Origin: Burkholderiales bacterium UBA4615
Lineage (GTDB): Bacteria; Pseudomonadota; Gammaproteobacteria; Burkholderiales; Burkholderiaceae_E
Direction of reading: 5' to 3'
Assembly (NCBI GenBank): GCA_002386465.1
Contig: DGIT01000124.1
Span: 8,438 to 40,552, forward strand
Length of the DNA: 32,115 nt
The position numbers and the translations under genes are program-made. The notes below the pieces were generated by a model. The model did no database searches and was not told the DNA's origin. It saw only the letters and a program-made list of their open reading frames with translations. Shown here piece by piece: positions 1 through 7,618 of the stretch. Every line of letters starts with the position of its first letter. Position 1 is the stretch's first letter.

Positions 1-28
1 TCAGGTTCGACAAGTTACTCGGGGTCAT
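1..28 (-). CDS. ihfA: Possible start of ihfA (IHF alpha subunit), truncated by window edge
   Basis: An ATG at 28-26 on the minus strand opens a frame of nine codons (MTPSNLSNL) that runs off the window edge, 20 bases after the pheT stop codon. In gamma- and betaproteobacteria ihfA normally follows pheT, and its product often begins with a short variable tail before the conserved core. The call rests on position alone. None of the conserved IHF residues are inside the window, and the ribosome binding site is weak. Confidence 0.4.
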
Positions 29-48
29 GATCAGCTCAGACTCTGAAC

Positions 49-2481
49 TCAGGCAGACCTTAGTCTTGCGCCATGTGAGGCGGCCAGTCGGGCGGCGACG
101 GCGGCCATGGCAGCATCGGCCTGCGCATCGGACAAGGTCATTCGAGTATCTTGCATGCGAAACCTGAATGCAAGGCTTTTTTCCTTATTTTCCAATCCCT
201 TACCGCGATATTCGTCAAACAGGATGACATCCTGGAGCGGCGCCAGGCTGCTGTCGGTTTGCTGCAAATTCCGAATCTGTTCGAGCAGTTCAGCTGCCGG
301 TACGGCCTGTGATACGACAAACGCCAGATCCCGGATCACAGGCGGAAACTTCGACAGTTCCTGGTACTGGGGCACCCGCTGGCTCAACAAGGGCGCAAGT
401 TCCAACTCGAACAGCACCGGCGCCTGGGCGAGATCCAGCGCACGCATCAATTGCGGGTGCATCACGCCAGCCCAACCGATGTGCTGACCGGAGTCATCGG
501 CGATGGACGCAGACTGACCGGGGTGCAGCGCCGAGTGATGGGCGCCGGTCCAGCTTAGAGCACGACCGGCAATCGCCTCGACATCCGCTTTGACATCGAA
601 AAAGTCGACCGTCCGCGAGGGCGCGCCCCATTGCTCGCCCAGCGCAGATCCGAATGCCAGACCCGCTAGGCGAATCGGCTGACGGATCCCGGCCACCTCC
701 AACGGTCCAGAGCGAGCCTGGGCGTCGCGCAGAAAGACCCGACCCACTTCGAATATGCGCACACGCGACATCTTGCGGTTGAGGTTGTGCTTGAGGTTGC
801 CGATCAGCCCACCCCACAGGCTGGTGCGCATCACATCGAGATGTTCGGCAATCGGGTTGCGCAAAGCGATGGGCGCATGCCCCGTGCCCAGCAGCGCCTC
901 GATCTGTCCTGAGACGAACGAAAAATTGACCACCTCCTGCCATTCGCGTGCGGCCCACTGGCGCTTGAGCGAGAGCACGGTGCGACGATCCCCGGGTACT
1001 GCTGCCAGGGCTGCCGTCATGCGCGCAGGCCGGATCGGCAAGCGCTCGAAACCCCAGACCCGAACCACCTCTTCGATCAGGTCTTCTTCAATTTCCAGGT
1101 CAAAACGACTCGCAGGCGGCGTGACGGTCAGCACCGTATCGGCCTCGGTCCGGGTCACGACGCAAGGCAGGCCCAGACGCTCGAACGCGCCCTCGCAATC
1201 AGCGAGCGCGATGTCAGCTCCAATGAGCCTGCGGGCCCGAGACAAACGCATCGCGACTGGCTTGCGCTGCGGCAACGCGGTGATCTGGTCATCGATCGGA
1301 CCTGCCTGCCCGCCACAGACATCGAGGATGAGCCGGCTGAGATAGTCCAGATGCTCGACCGTGGTCGAGGCATCAACACCGCGCTCAAAGCGCTGCGCCG
1401 CATCGGTCGAAAAGTTGTAGCGCCGTGCCCGCCCGGCTACAGCCTGCGGCCACCAGAAGGCTGCTTCGACATAGATGTCGGTGGTGTCGAGCGAGACCGC
1501 CGTGGCATCGCCGCCCATGATGCCGGCCAGACTCTCCACCTGCTGCGCATCGGCGATCACACCGACCGCGAGCCCCTGGTGATCGGGCTCCAAGGTAATG
1601 GTTTGCCCGTTGAGCAGCTTGAGCGACTCGCCGACCTGCCCCCACCGGACCTGCAGGTCACCATGAATCTTGGCCAGGTCGAACACGTGCGTGGGCCGAC
1701 CCAACTCGAGCATGACGTAATTGGAGAGATCGACCAGCGCCGAAATGCTGCGCTGTCCACTGCGCTCCAGGCGCTGCCTGATCCAGTCGGGCGTGGGCGC
1801 GTGGGCATTGACGCCCCGGATGATGCGACCGCTGAATCGCCCGCACAGATCAGGCGCAGCGATGTGTACCGGCAGGCGATCGGAAATGGTGGCGACAACC
1901 GCTTCATGGGCGGGAAGCATCAGCGTAGCCCCGCTGATCGCAGCAACCTCGCGGGCCACCCCGGTGACCGACATGCAGTGCGCAAGGTTGGGCGTGAGCT
2001 TGAGCATCCAGACGTGATCGTCCAGCGCCAGCGCCTCGCGCAGAGACTGTCCGATCGGGGCGGACTCGGGCAGCACCAGCAGTCCGCCGTGGTCCTCGGA
2101 CAAGCCCAGTTCCCGGGCTGAGCACAGCATGCCGCTGCTTTCCACCCCGCGCATCTTGGCCACACCGATCTTCATACCACCCGGGAGCACAGCGCCCGGC
2201 AGTGCACAGGGCGCTTTCATGCCAGCAACCACGTTCGGCGCGCCGCACACGATCTGCGCAAGTTCTGTCCCGCCGACGTCAACTTCGCACACATTGAGCT
2301 TGTCGGCATTCGGATGACGCGTGACGGAGCGCACCTGCGCGACCACCACCTGCTCAAAGGGTGGCGCAGCCGGCTCGCGCTCTTCAACTTCCAGCCCTGC
2401 CATGGTGAGGGCATGGGCCATCTCTTCGCTCGACCAGGCCGGATTCACATAGGCCCGCAACCACCGCTCGGAAAATCGCAT
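49..2481 (-). CDS. pheT: Phenylalanine--tRNA ligase beta subunit
   Basis: Beta chain of the cytoplasmic alpha2beta2 phenylalanyl-tRNA synthetase, which charges tRNA-Phe. The 810-residue length is normal for bacterial PheT. The start MRFSERWLR matches the family's usual first residues. The order of domains is typical: an OB-type tRNA-binding domain at about 41-150 (HPNADKLNVCEVDVG), the B3/4 editing region at about 215-390, B5 at about 400-475, and a ferredoxin-fold anticodon-binding domain at the C-terminus (from about KFPPVIRDLAFVV). It starts 5 bases after the pheS stop, so the two subunits are translationally linked. No irregularities were seen. Confidence 0.98.
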   Translation of the reverse strand: MRFSERWLRAYVNPAWSSEEMAHALTMAGLEVEEREPAAPPFEQVVVAQVRSVTRHPNADKLNVCEVDVGGTELAQIVCGAPNVVAGMKAPCALPGAVLPGGMKIGVAKMRGVESSGMLCSARELGLSEDHGGLLVLPESAPIGQSLREALALDDHVWMLKLTPNLAHCMSVTGVAREVAAISGATLMLPAHEAVVATISDRLPVHIAAPDLCGRFSGRIIRGVNAHAPTPDWIRQRLERSGQRSISALVDLSNYVMLELGRPTHVFDLAKIHGDLQVRWGQVGESLKLLNGQTITLEPDHQGLAVGVIADAQQVESLAGIMGGDATAVSLDTTDIYVEAAFWWPQAVAGRARRYNFSTDAAQRFERGVDASTTVEHLDYLSRLILDVCGGQAGPIDDQITALPQRKPVAMRLSRARRLIGADIALADCEGAFERLGLPCVVTRTEADTVLTVTPPASRFDLEIEEDLIEEVVRVWGFERLPIRPARMTAALAAVPGDRRTVLSLKRQWAAREWQEVVNFSFVSGQIEALLGTGHAPIALRNPIAEHLDVMRTSLWGGLIGNLKHNLNRKMSRVRIFEVGRVFLRDAQARSGPLEVAGIRQPIRLAGLAFGSALGEQWGAPSRTVDFFDVKADVEAIAGRALSWTGAHHSALHPGQSASIADDSGQHIGWAGVMHPQLMRALDLAQAPVLFELELAPLLSQRVPQYQELSKFPPVIRDLAFVVSQAVPAAELLEQIRNLQQTDSSLAPLQDVILFDEYRGKGLENKEKSLAFRFRMQDTRMTLSDAQADAAMAAVAARLAASHGARLRSA

Positions 2482-2486
2482 CGCCT

Positions 2487-3515
2487 TCAGTCCCGAAATT
2501 GTTCGAGAAAACGCAGATCGTTTTCGTAGAAAAGACGCAAATCGCCGACGCCATACCGCAGCATGGCCAGGCGCTCGATACCCGAGCCAAACGCGAACCC
2601 GATATAGCGTTCAGGATCGAGCCCGATGTTGCGCACCACCCCGGGATGCACCTGACCGGCTCCTGAAACTTCCAGCCATCGTCCGGCCAGAGGGCCGTCG
2701 GCAAAGCGCATGTCAATTTCGGCCGATGGTTCGGTGAACGGGAAATACGACGGGCGAAACCGCACATCGATATCGTCACGCTCGAAAAAACGCCTCAAAA
2801 ACGAGGTGTACACGTTTTTCAGGTCGGTGAAGGACACGTCCTCGTCGATCCACAGGCCTTCGATCTGGTGAAACATCGGAGAGTGCGTTGCGTCGGAATC
2901 GACCCGATAGGTCTTGCCCGGCGCAATCACCTTGATCGGCGGGGCATGCATGCGCGCATAGCGAATCTGCATCGGGCTGGTATGCGTGCGCAGCAGCAGC
3001 GGGCGGCCGGCATCATCTTCACCTTCAACGTAGAAGGTGTCGTGCATCGAGCGGGCAGGATGGTTGTGCGGTGTATTGAGTGCGGTGAAATTGAAGAAGT
3101 CTTCTTCAATTTCCGGGCCGTCGGCCACTTCGAATCCGATCGAACGAAAGATGGTTTCGATGCGCTCGATCGTCAGCGTAACCGGATGCAGACCACCCTG
3201 GCCCAGCCCGCGCCCAGGCAGCGTGACGTCAATGGATTCTTCGGCCAACCGCACCTGCAGCTCAGCCTCCTCTAGCGCACGTTGACGGTCGGTCAGCAGC
3301 GATTCAATCGACTGCTTGATGACGTTGAGTGACTTACCGGCCTGCGCACGATCCTGTGGCGACATGCCGCCCAGGGCCTTCATGCGCGCCGTAAGCAGCC
3401 CGTCCTTACCCAGGAACCGGGCCTTCACGACCGCCAGCGCATTGGCGTCAGATGCGACGCCGACCGCCTCGCGGGCTTGATCGATCAGCTGTTGTGCGGA
3501 GTCATCCATGGACAT
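2487..3515 (-). CDS. pheS: Phenylalanine--tRNA ligase alpha subunit
   Basis: Catalytic alpha chain of phenylalanyl-tRNA synthetase, with class II synthetase motifs. The motif 2 region contains RTHTSPMQIRYAR and THSPMFHQIEGLWID; motif 3 is GSGIERLAMLRYGVGD near the C-terminus. The frame stays open upstream to 3659, but that part overlaps rplT and the leader hairpins and has no family similarity. The likely start is the ATG at 3515 (MSMDDSAQQL, 342 residues) or the ATG at 3509, against about 327 residues in E. coli. Neither has a strong Shine-Dalgarno. A terminator-like hairpin ends about 10 bases upstream, suggesting attenuation of pheST. Confidence 0.97.
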   Translation of the reverse strand: MSMDDSAQQLIDQAREAVGVASDANALAVVKARFLGKDGLLTARMKALGGMSPQDRAQAGKSLNVIKQSIESLLTDRQRALEEAELQVRLAEESIDVTLPGRGLGQGGLHPVTLTIERIETIFRSIGFEVADGPEIEEDFFNFTALNTPHNHPARSMHDTFYVEGEDDAGRPLLLRTHTSPMQIRYARMHAPPIKVIAPGKTYRVDSDATHSPMFHQIEGLWIDEDVSFTDLKNVYTSFLRRFFERDDIDVRFRPSYFPFTEPSAEIDMRFADGPLAGRWLEVSGAGQVHPGVVRNIGLDPERYIGFAFGSGIERLAMLRYGVGDLRLFYENDLRFLEQFRD

Positions 3516-3524
3516 GCCCACATG

Positions 3525-3550
3525 AAAAACGGGGCGCGCCGGGCCCCGTT
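3525..3550 (-). terminator. Intrinsic terminator/attenuator hairpin before pheS
   Basis: On the minus strand an 8-bp perfect stem (AACGGGGC, 3550-3543, with GCCCCGTT, 3535-3528) closes a 7-base loop and runs into five T residues (3529-3525). This is the form of a Rho-independent terminator. It lies between rplT and pheS and ends 9 bases before the pheS start. As pheST must be expressed, it is more likely a conditional attenuator than an operon end. Confidence 0.7.
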
Positions 3551-3615
3551 GTCTGATTCGGGAAAGCACCCAGGCACTGTGCAGTGCGCCGGGGCTTTCA
3601 CAGTCGAGGCCCCGC
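3551..3615 (-). promoter_or_regulatory. pheS leader with mutually exclusive hairpins
   Basis: Between the rplT stop and the terminator hairpin the minus strand contains CGGGGC (3614-3609), GCCCCG (3595-3590) and a self-complementary GCACTGCACAGTGC (3587-3574). The first two can pair with each other. The second can instead pair with CGGGGC in the 5' arm of the terminator, which would prevent the terminator from forming. This is the protector/antiterminator/terminator layout of an attenuator. E. coli pheST uses a Phe-rich PheM leader peptide; I found no Phe-rich peptide ahead of the hairpins here. The structure is seen; the regulatory role is inferred. Confidence 0.45.
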
Positions 3616-3975
3616 TCAGGCGCCGATCGAGGCCTTGACGCGCGCCACGATGGCCGCAAACGCCGGCTTGTCGTTCACAGCGAGCTCGGCCAGCACTTTG
3701 CGATCGAGACCAATGGCCGACTTGTTCAGCCCGGCAATGAAGCGGCTGTAGCTGATGCCATGCTCGCGTGCAGCCGCATTGATCCGGGTGATCCAGAGCG
3801 CACGGAACACACGCTTACGGGTGCGGCGGTCGCGGTAGGCGTACTGCCCGGCGCGCATGACTGCCTGCTTGGCAATGCGGTAGACGTTGTTACGACGGCC
3901 TCGGAATCCTTTGGCCAGGGCGAGCACCTTCTTGTGGCGGGCTCGGGCGGTGACACCGCGTTTCACTCGTGGCAT
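3616..3975 (-). CDS. rplT: 50S ribosomal protein L20
   Basis: Large-subunit ribosomal protein that binds 23S rRNA early in assembly and, in E. coli, represses its own operon. The 119-residue length is standard. The start MPRVKRGVTARARHKK and the basic segment GFRGRRNNVYRIAKQAVMRA are diagnostic. It follows rpmI by 12 bases. The conditional terminator lies just downstream, before pheS. Confidence 0.99.
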   Translation of the reverse strand: MPRVKRGVTARARHKKVLALAKGFRGRRNNVYRIAKQAVMRAGQYAYRDRRTRKRVFRALWITRINAAAREHGISYSRFIAGLNKSAIGLDRKVLAELAVNDKPAFAAIVARVKASIGA

Positions 3976-3987
3976 GTCAGCCTCCCG

Positions 3988-4185
3988 TTATGCGTAGGGC
4001 ATCATGGCCCGCACGCTCACGACGTCGGACTCATGAACCTGAACGGCGCCGCGCAGATGGCGCTTGTTCTTGGTGGTCTTCTTGGTGAGGATGTGGCGCT
4101 TGAACGCCTGGCCACGCTTGATCGAGCCGCCTGCGCGCACCCGAAAGCGCTTGGCCGCGCTTTTCTTGGTCTTCATCTTGGGCAT
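3988..4185 (-). CDS. rpmI: 50S ribosomal protein L35
   Basis: Small basic large-subunit ribosomal protein of 65 residues, the family's usual length. It starts MPKMKTKKSAAKRFRV and carries the typical HILTKKTTKNKRHLRG segment. It sits between infC and rplT as in most proteobacteria. A 194-base gap separates it from infC and contains a promoter candidate (4321-4350). Confidence 0.99.
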   Translation of the reverse strand: MPKMKTKKSAAKRFRVRAGGSIKRGQAFKRHILTKKTTKNKRHLRGAVQVHESDVVSVRAMMPYA

Positions 4186-4320
4186 GAAAATGCTCCGTCA
4201 TGCACCGCTGCCAGGTGGCCTGGTATCGCCCCGCTGACGCAGCGAGACGATCCGGTTCAGGCACTTAGGGAACCCGAGCGGCTTCTTGTTCGCCGGTCAG
4301 ACGACCTTGCGAAGCCTTCG

Positions 4321-4350
4321 ATTGTAGCAGGAGCGAGGCCAGGCGCTCAA
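4321..4350 (-). promoter_or_regulatory. Sigma70-like promoter upstream of rpmI-rplT
   Basis: In the infC-rpmI gap the minus strand reads TTGAGC (4350-4345), an 18-base spacer, then TACAAT (4326-4321), five of six bases matching the -10 consensus. Transcription would begin near 4314, leaving a leader of about 130 bases before rpmI. The -35 element is the loop of a perfect hairpin, CCAGGC-TTGAGC-GCCTGG (4356-4339). The promoter would let the ribosomal genes and pheST be made without thrS-infC. This is inference from motif and position. Confidence 0.5.
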
Positions 4351-4379
4351 GCCTGGACGCGCTCAGCCCCTGCGACGGC

Positions 4380-4913
4380 TTACTTCTTCTTCTTGGGCGC
4401 GATGATCATGATCATCTGGCGCCCTTCAAGTTTGGGCATGGACTCGACCTGACCCACCGCTTCGAGGTCGGTGCGGATACGCTCCAACAGCCGCACGCCG
4501 AATTCCTGGTGGGCCATTTCGCGACCACGAAACCGCAGGGTGATCTTCGCCTTGTCGCCCTCTTCCAGGAACCGGTTGAGGTTGCGCAGCTTCACGCCAT
4601 AGTCATTGTCGTCGGTACCCGGGCGAAATTTGACTTCCTTGACCTGGATGATCTTCTGCTTGAGGCGGGCCTCATGGGCGCGCTTCTGTTCCTGATACTT
4701 GAACTTGCCGTAGTCCATCAGGCGCGCCACGGGTGGCTGCGCGGTGGGAGCAATTTCGACCAGGTCGACGTCGGCCTCTTCGGCCATTCTGAGGGCCTCC
4801 CGCGTGGACACGATGCCAAGCGGTTCGTTCTCGATCCCCATCAGACGCAATTCAGGAACGTTGATTTCGGCGTTCAGCCGGTGTGCACGTTCGCGTTCGT
4901 TCGCAGTAGCGAT
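4380..4913 (-). CDS. infC: Translation initiation factor IF-3 (ATC start)
   Basis: IF-3 binds the 30S subunit and checks start-codon choice. The core matches the family: RLNAEINVPELRLMG at the N-terminus, VDLVEIAPTAQPPVARLMDY, and the C-terminal domain with KFRPGTDDNDYGVKLRNL, ITLRFRGREMAHQ and the KKKK tail. The chosen start is an ATC codon at 4913-4911 (IATANERERAHR), preceded by GGAGA with 7-base spacing. This gives 177 residues (E. coli 180). The frame has ATG codons upstream at 5024 and 4985, but these add 24-37 unmatched residues, and the first overlaps the end of thrS. A rare ATT start is known for E. coli infC and underlies autoregulation. Confidence 0.96.
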   Translation of the reverse strand: MATANERERAHRLNAEINVPELRLMGIENEPLGIVSTREALRMAEEADVDLVEIAPTAQPPVARLMDYGKFKYQEQKRAHEARLKQKIIQVKEVKFRPGTDDNDYGVKLRNLNRFLEEGDKAKITLRFRGREMAHQEFGVRLLERIRTDLEAVGQVESMPKLEGRQMIMIIAPKKKK

Positions 4914-4920
4914 GCTGGTT

Positions 4921-4925
4921 TCTCC
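4921..4925 (-). promoter_or_regulatory. Ribosome binding site deciding the infC start
   Basis: GGAGA on the minus strand, 7 bases before the ATC codon at 4913-4911. It is the only good Shine-Dalgarno near the N-terminus of the IF-3 homologous region and supports the ATC start over the upstream ATG codons. Confidence 0.6.
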
Positions 4926-4989
4926 GAAGTCGGCGGGTATCGGTTCAGGCAGCTCGAGGGTGCGCAAGCTGACCGAAAGGAACATCCCA

Positions 4990-6909
4990 TCAATGCGATG
5001 TTCCGCGAGGATGAGCCACCTCATCGGTCAGCCGGGAGGCGAATGCATCAAGGCTCATCACCCCGAGGTCGACGCCACCGCGTGCCCTTACTGCCACTTG
5101 ACCAGCCTGACGCTCCTTGTCACCCACCACCAACAAGTAAGGCATTTTCTGCAGGCTGTGCTCGCGGATTTTATAAGAGATCTTCTCGTTCCGCAAATCG
5201 GTTTGAACTCTAAACCCTTGTTTTTTCAATGTTTGTGCAACGCTCGCGGCATACTCCGACTGCCCCTCGGTAATGCTGAGCACCACCGCTTGGAGAGGCG
5301 ACAGCCAGGCTGGAAAGGCACCTGCGTGATTCTCGATCAGGATGCCGATGAATCGCTCGAGCGATCCGACAATCGCCCGGTGCAGCATGACCGGATGCCG
5401 GCGACTGTTGTCATCGGCCACATACTCGGCGCCCAGGCGCTGCGGCATGTTGAAGTCGACCTGCATGGTGCCGCACTGCCAGTGCCGGCCCAGTGCATCG
5501 CGCAGGGTGTACTCGATCTTCGGGCCATAGAAGGCACCGTCGCCAGGCGCAATGACAAATTCGCAGCCTGAGCGGCGCAGCGACTCCATCAGCGCGTATT
5601 CGGCCTTGTCCCACAACTCGTCGGCGCCCACCCGCTTTTCAGGCCGGGTGGCCACCTTGTAGAGAATGTCGGTGAAGCCGAAATCGCGATACACGTTGTG
5701 CAGCAACTCGGTGTAGGCCGTGCATTCATCCAGGATCTGATCCTCGGTGCAGAAGATATGCCCGTCGTCCTGCACAAAGCCCCGCACCCGCATGATCCCG
5801 TGCAGGGCGCCCGAGGGCTCGTTGCGGTGGCACTGACCGAATTCACCGTAGCGCAGCGGCAAATCGCGATAGCTGCGCAAGTCGCTGTTGAAGACCTGAA
5901 GGTGCCCCGGGCAGTTCATCGGCTTGACCGCGTAATCGCGGTTCTCCGAGGCCGTCGAGAACATATGGTCCTTGTAGTTTTCCCAGTGCCCTGAGCGCTC
6001 CCACAGCGTGCGATCCAGGATCTGCGGGCAGCGGATCTCCTGATAGCCGTTGTCCTGATAGACCCGCCGCATGTACTGCTCGACCTGCTGCCACAGCGCC
6101 CAACCCTTGGGATGCCAGAACACCATGCCCGGCGCATCGTCTTGCAGATGAAAAAGATCGAGGGCGCGCCCAAGCTTGCGGTGGTCTCGCTTTTCCGCCT
6201 CTTCGAGCATGTGCAGGTAGGCGTCCTGGTCTTCCTTTTTGGCCCAGGCGGTGCCGTAAATGCGCTGCAGCATTTCGTTGCGGGAGTCACCGCGCCAGTA
6301 GGCCCCCGCCAGCTTCATCAGCTTGAAGACCTTGAGCTTGCCGGTGGATGGGACGTGCGGGCCGCGGCACAGGTCGACGAATGCGCCTTCGCGATACAGG
6401 CGGATATCGTCAGTGGCCGGAATGGACGCAATGATCTCGGCCTTGTAGTGCTCGCCGATCGACTTGAAGAAGGCCACCGCGTCGTCGCGGTTCCAGACCT
6501 CGCGCAAGACCGGCTCGTCCTTGCGGGCCAACTCGGCCATGCGCGCTTCAATCGCCTGCAAATCCTCAGGTGTGAAGGGACGTGAGTAGGAAAAGTCGTA
6601 ATAGAAACCGTCATCGATCACCGGGCCGATGGTCACCTGGGCGTCCGGAAAGAGGTCCTTCACGGCGTAAGCGAGCAGGTGTGCAGTGGAATGGCGAATG
6701 ACCTCCAGCCCGTCGGCATCCTTGTCGGTCACGATGGCCAGACTGGCATCGGCATCGAGGCGATGGGATGTGTCGACCAGTTCTCCGTTGACCTTGCCGG
6801 CGAGCGCTGCCTTGGCCAGGCCGGAGCCGATCGAAGCAGCCACCTCAGCGACGGTGAGCGGAGCGGGGTATTCGCGGACGGAGCCGTCCGGCAGGGAGAT
6901 TCGGATCAA
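4990..6909 (-). CDS. thrS: Threonine--tRNA ligase (TTG start)
   Basis: Class II synthetase that charges tRNA-Thr and edits Ser-tRNA-Thr. The order is typical: TGS domain at 1-62 (IRISLPDGSVREY), editing domain with HSTAHLLAYAV, catalytic core with the zinc ligands Cys in VKPMNCPGH, His in PSGALHGIMRVRGF and His in HPVMLHRAIVGSLERF, and a C-terminal anticodon-binding domain. The most likely start is TTG at 6909-6907, giving 639 residues (E. coli 642). An ATG at 7020 would add 37 residues with no family match. The ribosome binding site is weak. It is the first protein gene after tRNA-Val. Confidence 0.97.
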   Translation of the reverse strand: MIRISLPDGSVREYPAPLTVAEVAASIGSGLAKAALAGKVNGELVDTSHRLDADASLAIVTDKDADGLEVIRHSTAHLLAYAVKDLFPDAQVTIGPVIDDGFYYDFSYSRPFTPEDLQAIEARMAELARKDEPVLREVWNRDDAVAFFKSIGEHYKAEIIASIPATDDIRLYREGAFVDLCRGPHVPSTGKLKVFKLMKLAGAYWRGDSRNEMLQRIYGTAWAKKEDQDAYLHMLEEAEKRDHRKLGRALDLFHLQDDAPGMVFWHPKGWALWQQVEQYMRRVYQDNGYQEIRCPQILDRTLWERSGHWENYKDHMFSTASENRDYAVKPMNCPGHLQVFNSDLRSYRDLPLRYGEFGQCHRNEPSGALHGIMRVRGFVQDDGHIFCTEDQILDECTAYTELLHNVYRDFGFTDILYKVATRPEKRVGADELWDKAEYALMESLRRSGCEFVIAPGDGAFYGPKIEYTLRDALGRHWQCGTMQVDFNMPQRLGAEYVADDNSRRHPVMLHRAIVGSLERFIGILIENHAGAFPAWLSPLQAVVLSITEGQSEYAASVAQTLKKQGFRVQTDLRNEKISYKIREHSLQKMPYLLVVGDKERQAGQVAVRARGGVDLGVMSLDAFASRLTDEVAHPRGTSH

Positions 6910-7033
6910 GTTGGGTTCCAGTCGACGTCGCAGCAAAGACGCAAAGGCTACGGCGCAGCAGGCTGGACAACCAACTCCCGAGGGAAACTCAGGGAACCGG
7001 GGAATCCTCCCGGCCCGCATGCATTCCGGGAAT

Positions 7034-7110
7034 TGGTAGGCGCGATTGGACTCGAACCAACGACCCCCACCATGTCAAGGTGGTGCTCTAACCAGCTGAG
7101 CTACGCGCCT
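7034..7110 (-). tRNA. tRNA-Val (anticodon GAC)
   Basis: A 77-base cloverleaf including the encoded CCA. The acceptor stem AGGCGCG pairs with CGCGCCT, with U8, A9 and the D-arm GCTCAGCTGGTTAGAGC. The anticodon stem is CCACC/GGTGG with loop TTGACAT (anticodon GAC, codon GUC). The T-arm is GTTGG-TTCGAGT-CCAAT. It lies directly upstream of thrS, as is common in Burkholderiales, and may be processed from the same transcript. Confidence 0.97.
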
Positions 7111-7121
7111 GCAAGTCGGTG

Positions 7122-7150
7122 ATGATAGCAAAGATTGATGTCTCTTCGAA
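7122..7150 (-). promoter_or_regulatory. Promoter for tRNA-Val (and thrS operon)
   Basis: The minus strand has TATCAT (7127-7122) as a -10 element, with TTCGAA (7150-7145) 17 bases upstream as a weak -35. The start site would be near 7115, a few bases before the mature tRNA 5' end. The elements lie upstream of the dgkA ATG at 7164, which favours that start over the ATG at 7119. Confidence 0.45.
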
Positions 7151-7163
7151 TGCGAGCCGACAC

Positions 7164-7556
7164 ATGGCACAGCCTGACCCTGCATGGTCCAAGAATCCCT
7201 CCGGTGTCCGGCGCCTGGCGGGCGCCTGGCGGGCGTCCATGCACGGGCTGCGGGCAGTCTGGCAACACGAGTCAGGCTTTCGACAGGAGGTGGCGGCCTG
7301 TATTGCGCTGGTGCCGCTGGCGCTGTGGATGCCGGTCAGTCCGATCGAGCGTCTGCTGCTGATCGCAAGCCTGCTGCTGGTGCTGATCGTGGAAATTCTG
7401 AACTCAGCCGTTGAAGCCACGGTGGATCGGATCGGGCTTGAGCGCCATGAATTGTCGGGACGAGCCAAAGACCTGGGCAGTGCGGCAGTGCTGCTTAGCC
7501 TCCTGCTGACCGCCCTCACCTGGGGCACGGTGCTCTGGGCCTGGTGGGTGCGCTGA
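7164..7556 (+). CDS. dgkA: Diacylglycerol kinase (DgkA type)
   Basis: Small inner-membrane kinase that phosphorylates diacylglycerol to phosphatidic acid, recycling lipid released during membrane-derived glycan synthesis. The protein has about 130 residues from MAQPDPAWSK. It carries the family signature EILNSAVEATVDRIGLERHE followed by LSGRAKDLGSAAVLLS, the ESGFRQE segment before the first membrane helix, and three hydrophobic helices. The frame is open from an ATG at 7119, but that start would overlap the tRNA-Val promoter and exceed the usual length. An exact 11-base tandem duplication lies in the N-terminal part (7211-7232). It is divergent from tRNA-Val. Confidence 0.95.
   Translation: MAQPDPAWSKNPSGVRRLAGAWRASMHGLRAVWQHESGFRQEVAACIALVPLALWMPVSPIERLLLIASLLLVLIVEILNSAVEATVDRIGLERHELSGRAKDLGSAAVLLSLLLTALTWGTVLWAWWVR
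7211..7232 (+). repeat. 11-bp tandem duplication inside dgkA
   Basis: GCGCCTGGCGG is repeated twice in direct succession (7211-7221 and 7222-7232) and partly begins a third time. It lies in the N-terminal coding part of dgkA. As 11 is not a multiple of three, gain or loss of a copy would shift the frame. Confidence 0.85.
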
Positions 7557-7618
7557 CGACGCAGCACACAAGTGCATGAGCGCACGAGGGGGCTACGCGC
7601 AGGACGTTAAGCGACGCG

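Noticed and set aside
3507..3601. A GTG-started leader frame running through the pheS leader with a TTT-TTC pair, considered as a PheM equivalent
   Set aside because: The Phe codons fall in the terminator T-run rather than before the hairpins, the frame has no good ribosome binding site, and it does not stop before pheS.
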